Positions 59,801 to 64,000 of a stretch of DNA of 64,000 bases are shown in pieces. The notes beneath the pieces are model-generated. The model was not told the DNA's origin. It saw nothing but the letters and a program-made list of their open reading frames with translations, and searched no databases. Both the position numbers and the translations under genes were made by a program. The first letter of the stretch is position 1; each line of letters opens with the position of its first letter. Source of the stretch: Multifurca ochricompacta (lineage: Eukaryota > Basidiomycota > Agaricomycetes > Russulales > Russulaceae); NCBI GenBank assembly GCA_022496185.1, contig WTXG01000006.1:372001-436000 (forward strand). The letters are read 5' to 3'.

Positions 59801-61817
59801 TTAATCATCCTCCTCGATCCCCGCCGGCCGCGTAATTGGCCCCACGATCCCGGGTAACGGCCACCTCCTCGAAAACGTGCGCACCTCACGTCGGAGTTCC
59901 GCGACTTTCTGAGCGCCGACCTTACCCTCCTGGGGCACCGTCGCCGAACGCACAAAATCCTTCAGTAGTTTGCTACCGGACTCCTTCTGCACCAAAAGTG
60001 CGAGTTGAACGGCCTGATGGAGGAAGTCCGCTACCTTGCGTAGATCATCCTCGAGCATGTCACGTGAAGTCAATGCGGCTGTGCCGATCCGAATGCCACC
60101 TGGCACTTGTGCAGACGCGTCACCGGATACGGCGTTCTCTGAGAGAGTGAGAGGTGTGTGTATGAGAGAGAGGGATGTGTCAGTGTGTCAGTGATCAAGG
60201 TAAAAACTTTCTTAAGGGAACTGAAAACGCACTGTTGATGGTAATACCGAGGAGGTCGCCGATCTTCTCGACTTTGGACCCTGTCAGTTTTAGGGGGCGA
60301 AGGTCCCAAAGTACGAGGTGATTGTCCGTGCCACCTGTCTGGAGCTTGTACCCATGCTTATGGAGCTCGCCCGCAAGGGCCTGCGCGTTTTGATCACCTG
60401 TTGCGCGTATGCCTTCCAAGTTGGCTGCGCCGCTTGCAACAGTGTGGTCGCGATACCCGCAATGGTTTGTTGTGTGGTCCACCCTGACACGCGGGAAACA
60501 CGGCATCGTTTACGCGCTTCTCGAGGTCCTTGTGAGCTTCACCGTCCTTGCGGAAGAAGATAAGACCTGCACGCGGACCACGAAGTGTTTTATGTCTACG
60601 AGATCTCTGCTTTAGCGACTTGCAAATTCGAAAATATATGTGATTACTCACGTTGTTGTCGTTACAATGTCACAGTACTTGAACGGATCAGCCAGCTCTT
60701 GAGCGGCGACCAGACCGGATGTGTGAGCAATATCTGCCATTAGGTAGGCCCCGTGCTCGTCGGCGGTCTTGCGGAGCGCCTCATAATCCCAGTCACGGGG
60801 GTATGCTGACGCGCCACAGATGATGAGACGTGGTTTGAAAATACGTGCTTGCGAGGCGAGGGCGGTATAATCAACAAGCTGCGTCGCGGGATCTAAGCCA
60901 TACGGGAATGATTGGAAATATATCGAGGACGCAGTCATTTTCTTCTTGGCTGTCTGGGCGGAAATGAGCAGACATAACTAAGAGGCGCATGCAACGGATT
61001 TAGATTTACGTAGTACCCGTGGGTGAGATGACCCCATCAGGGAGCCCGAGACCCATTAAACGGTCCTGGGGCTGCAAAAGCGCAGTTAATGCAGCAAACT
61101 AGTCTTGGGTGAACCTCATGGCAGAGAGACAAGAATGGAAGACATACTTGGCCGTTGACCCAGAATAAGGTTGAACGTTGACACCCCAAATGGCAGATCA
61201 AGGTGGAATGCTTGCAGAGCTCGCTTGCGACAGAGGTTCTCCAGTTCGTCGATCCACTCGTTACCACCATAGTAGCGAGCATTAGGAAGTCCCTCCGAGT
61301 ATTTGTTGGTCAAGATGGAACCATTGGCCTCCATAGTTGCGCGAGAAGTCAAGTTCTAAAATGTGTCCAAAAAAAAAATATAAATCCCGGCCATAAAAGG
61401 ACTAGGACAAAGTTCGCACCTCTGAAGCAATGAGCTCGAGACCAGAGTACTGACGCCATGTCTCCTTGTCGATGATGTTCTTAACCTCGGGGTCTACCTC
61501 TGACAGAGGCGCATAAAGGACTTTGTTCTAAAATTCGAATATTCGTGAGAATGTATATTTCCACCACGGCACGATGAGGGTGCAATTGTGTCTGAGTGGC
61601 GACCCGGCAGACGTCATGCGAGGTTCACAATCACAATCACCATCACAGGACAGGACAGGACTTTTATCAACAACCAACCGACCCCTCATCCCTTCCCTTC
61701 AATCAAGGGGTTAAACAGAACGGAAAAACTCACGAAATCAAGTGTAGATTGAGACATGGGTCTACGAGATAAGGAGATAAAAGTAGGACGAAATGACCGA
61801 GTCAAAGGGCGCAACAT
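59801..61817 (-). CDS. SHM: Serine hydroxymethyltransferase
   Basis: This PLP enzyme moves a one-carbon unit from serine to tetrahydrofolate, making glycine. ATG 61817 gives a 20-residue Arg-rich, acid-free presequence ([20 protein letters not shown]); a second in-frame ATG at 61757 (MSQSTLDF) would give a shorter form. Landmarks are [110 protein letters not shown], the PLP-lysine motif [14 protein letters not shown] (split by an intron), [24 protein letters not shown] and [18 protein letters not shown] is at 59803-59801. Single-base gaps at about 60390, 60469 and 61196 break otherwise perfectly conserved blocks. Confidence 0.95.
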
Positions 61818-62089
61818 GTAAAGAAGCTCTTTTGAGTCGCTGTAGTGTAAGAAAATAAAAAATAATAACGCTTTACGGCATTGCCGGTATAATTTATCAC
61901 CTGCGCGAGGGCGAGGATGACCTCGACTCAATAATAATAACAACAACAACAACAATGGTCCTCGTAGCCTATTGTCTTTTGTTCCCATATAAACTCGACT
62001 TCTTCCCCGTCCTTTCAGGTTTCTCCAACAAGCTTGACGCTATTTGGGCCAGGTGCTCACTTTTATTTTCTACGATCTTTACTATTATC
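61818..62089. promoter_or_regulatory. Divergent promoter region, SHM and the 62090 gene
   Basis: 272 bp separate two divergent ATG codons. It holds an (AAC/AAT) triplet run at 61930-61955. No known regulatory motif was recognised. Confidence 0.45.
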
Positions 62090-63074
62090 ATGCTTTCCAA
62101 GGGATTTTGGGCTTTCTTACTTATTACGACGACAATTGCTGCGCCTGCGCCATCCATGATCGACGGAGCCACTCCTTCTATCATTCACCTGAAATCTAAC
62201 GTCTCCTGCTCGGGTATGCTTTTGGTCGCTCGCACTCGTACTCTTCTCAATTGAGGCTCACATGTTCCGTTTTTTTAAGGTGTTACTAACCCTAGCTCAT
62301 CGCCGAGTATCATCCTCTTGAATCACCCTTCCTCGACGCCTTCATCCGCTTCCAGCCCGTATGTGAACTATGCTGCAACGCCTCAGCCATCCATTGCCCT
62401 TCCATCATCAAGCTCAATACACCCGCCGCCGCCTCTGTACTACCCGTGATAAAGCTGAATAAGCGCCAGATTGGTTCTACATTCCCCACGAGCTCGTTCA
62501 GCTTCGGTGGAATCGTGCCTTCGAGTACCTTCTCATCCGCTTCTTCGCCAACTTTCACTTTCGGGGGCATCAGCACTTCATCCTCTTTCACCCCTGCACC
62601 TACAACTACGACAACCCAAACGCGCCAAATGGGCCGTCTACCTTCACATCCACAGGCACAAACGGCATCGAGACCGTCCTTGTGCTCTCCACCGTCACAG
62701 TGACCGTGGGGTTACCCCCGTGCTCTTCCTCTCCCATCCCCAACCCTGGACCGGCATTCAGTATTCCTTCAGGGCAATCCTCAAATCAGTCATCTTCTAT
62801 CCTTCCACCTACCATATCCTTCCCGTCCCCTACCCCCAGTTCTGCATCCCCCTCCTTGTTTGGTGTCAGTATTCCGGCCCCTGTGTCGTCGTCTATCGTG
62901 CAGACGTCCAGTGCCACCATCATCAACCTCTCCACTCCGTCGGCATCTACGTCCGCTTCCGGGTTTTCTTTTAGTTCTGCCCCTGCTACGAGCGCCACTC
63001 CTCCTTCCTTTCCTGTGAATGCCGCTGCGCCAGTGGGCTGTGACTTGGCGTGCCTCCTTACTGCGACGGTGTGA
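62090..63074 (+). CDS. Small secreted Ser/Thr/Pro-rich protein
   Basis: No family recognised. ATG 62090 begins MLSKGFWAFLLITTTIAAPAP, a signal peptide with an AxA-type cleavage site. The first exon ends near VSCSG (about 62215). After one or more introns comes VIKLNKRQIGSTFPTSS, where KR fits a Kex2 cleavage site before a mature part of about 150-200 residues. That part is low complexity: SFSFGGIVPSSTFSSASSP, FTFGGISTSSSFTPAPTTTTT, VLSTVTVTVGLPPC, and SATIINLSTPSAS, ending VGCDLACLLTATV at TGA 63072-63074. Four Cys are visible. Dense O-glycosylation is likely. It could be a cell-wall protein or an effector-like secreted protein; exon borders are partly uncertain. Confidence 0.62.
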
Positions 63075-63412
63075 GGACTTACGAACGATTGACAATCATA
63101 AATGTATCGATTACGTTCGCTTAGAACGTGTATAGTAACTAAGAATGGGTTGTATCGATAATCGTCGAGTTACCAGGAATATACCATAATTCGGACAGAA
63201 GAGTGGCTTGTTTCGAAGTGCCTGTTAAGTTTGCAATACGTTTCGCGATTGCTCGTGTCGTAAACATCATTCATCCTGCCACTAGATGGGACTGCATTCT
63301 CACTAAAGATAAATTTATTGCGCGTCGAACAACTTATACCATGACACATGACACAAAGCTACCCAGGGAGCAAGACAAATAACTAAACCACGAGAGAGAC
63401 AGACCGACCGGG
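63075..63412. other. Convergent intergenic region, no gene seen
   Basis: A 338-bp gap separates two convergent genes. Nothing recognisable is seen. Confidence 0.4.
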
Positions 63413-64000
63413 TCAAAAACCTCCGAACCCTGTTCCTGCACCACCAGTGAACATAGGCAGAACAGCTCCCGCTACCTTGAGTGCACCACCCAGCAGCTGA
63501 ATCACGTTGTCGTTGCCGTTGTTCTGCTGGTTTGCCATCGGTTGTGTTTGTGGCACGGAGTTGTACACGTTAGTGAAATTGTACATGGGTTGGGGTGGTG
63601 GAGCGGCAAACACTGATGAGAGGTACGGGTTTGCCGCGAAGGAGTTGTAGCCGAGGTTGGGATAATATAGACTGGAGGGGCTAAATGAACCGTGATACGA
63701 CGATAGAGGTGAGAGGGGTGAAGATAATGGGATGGAATTGTTGTAAGCGGTGACCATCGTCGGCCCTCTAGAGCGCGCGGAGAGGGCCGTGTGCCTGTTG
63801 ACGGGTTCGTGCCAGTCACGTGGAAGGGAGAATTCGGTAGCTCCGTCCGCGAATTCGATGAAAAACCAAGTGGGTGCGATGAGAGAAAGCGATACGGTCT
63901 ATTGAAATGATGGACATGTCAATGGTTCAGCTCCTCAATCGAACGGTGTGCCATGCATGCATGGCCCTTACCGTCACCGCACGCCCCCTCCTCTCAGCGT
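63413..64000 (-). CDS. Low-complexity protein, 5' end beyond window
   Basis: No family recognised. An exon from about 63901 reads TVSLSLIAPTWFFIEFADG and ATEFSLPRDWHEPVNRHTA, then MVTAYNNSIPLSSPLSPLSS, a Tyr/Asn/Pro-rich run, and QQNNGNDNVIQLLGGALKVAGAVLP, ending GTGFGGF at TGA 63413. An intron at about 63902-63971 (GTAAGG...TCAATAG) joins it in phase to RRGRAVT at the very edge, so the gene continues to the right. ATG 63757 is internal to the longer frame. The C-terminal GALKVAGAVLPMF stretch could be a short amphipathic or membrane helix. Confidence 0.6.

Overview
The window looks like nuclear DNA of a filamentous basidiomycete, most likely an agaricomycete. Genes sit close together on both strands and are cut by many short GT-AG introns, mostly 45-70 bases. 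The content also fits: GH18 chitinases in tandem, a microsomal P450 with many introns, a fungal F-box/LRR-like protein, a proteins-with-RING family seen in mushrooms, and a divergent FET3/FTR1 iron-uptake pair. No tRNA, rRNA, CRISPR array, complete transposon or prokaryotic feature was found. Species cannot be told from the sequence alone.

Layout. 0-8 kb: a plasma-membrane H+-ATPase (+) and an uncharacterised PH-like protein (+). 8.8-12.8 kb: glucose-6-phosphate isomerase (-) diverging from an orphan Ser/Pro-rich protein (+). 13.3-16.8 kb: an F-box protein (-) and an S/T-P-rich nuclear-type protein (-). 18.9-21 kb: a cytochrome P450 (-) with 2-kb gene-poor flanks. 23.5-31 kb: LIS1/PAC1 (+), a C2H2-like/RING protein (+) and SWC5 (+). 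31.7-38.8 kb: three tandem GH18 chitinase copies (-), the middle one a decayed remnant. 39.4-46.7 kb: FAP7 (+), SEH1 (-) and CIA1 (+) sharing a 219-bp promoter, an SDR-like NAD(P)-binding protein (-), and histidinol-phosphate aminotransferase (-). 47.7-49.6 kb: secreted serine carboxypeptidase (-). 51.2-55.5 kb: FTR1 (-) and FET3 (+) diverging from a 482-bp promoter with two exact ATCWGATAA sites. 56.7-58.8 kb: a type-B carboxylesterase-like protein (+). 59.8-63.1 kb: serine hydroxymethyltransferase (-) diverging from a small secreted Ser/Thr-rich protein (+). The right edge cuts a low-complexity protein (-).

How they fit together. Most genes are conserved housekeeping functions: proton gradient, glycolysis, serine/glycine one-carbon and histidine metabolism, dynein regulation, chromatin remodelling, nuclear pore, Fe-S assembly and ribosome maturation. 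The accessory part is chitin turnover, secreted hydrolases, the P450 and reductive iron uptake. FET3 (ferroxidase) and FTR1 (permease) work as one plasma-membrane complex, and their shared promoter looks iron-regulated.

The most striking pattern is technical or evolutionary. At least 16 places need exactly one extra base to restore a conserved reading frame, nearly always inside a short homopolymer, and no place was found that needs one fewer. They are densest over FTR1 and the first exon of FET3. This looks like systematic under-calling in the assembly, although real decay of FTR1 cannot be excluded from here. No clearly new biological system was found.
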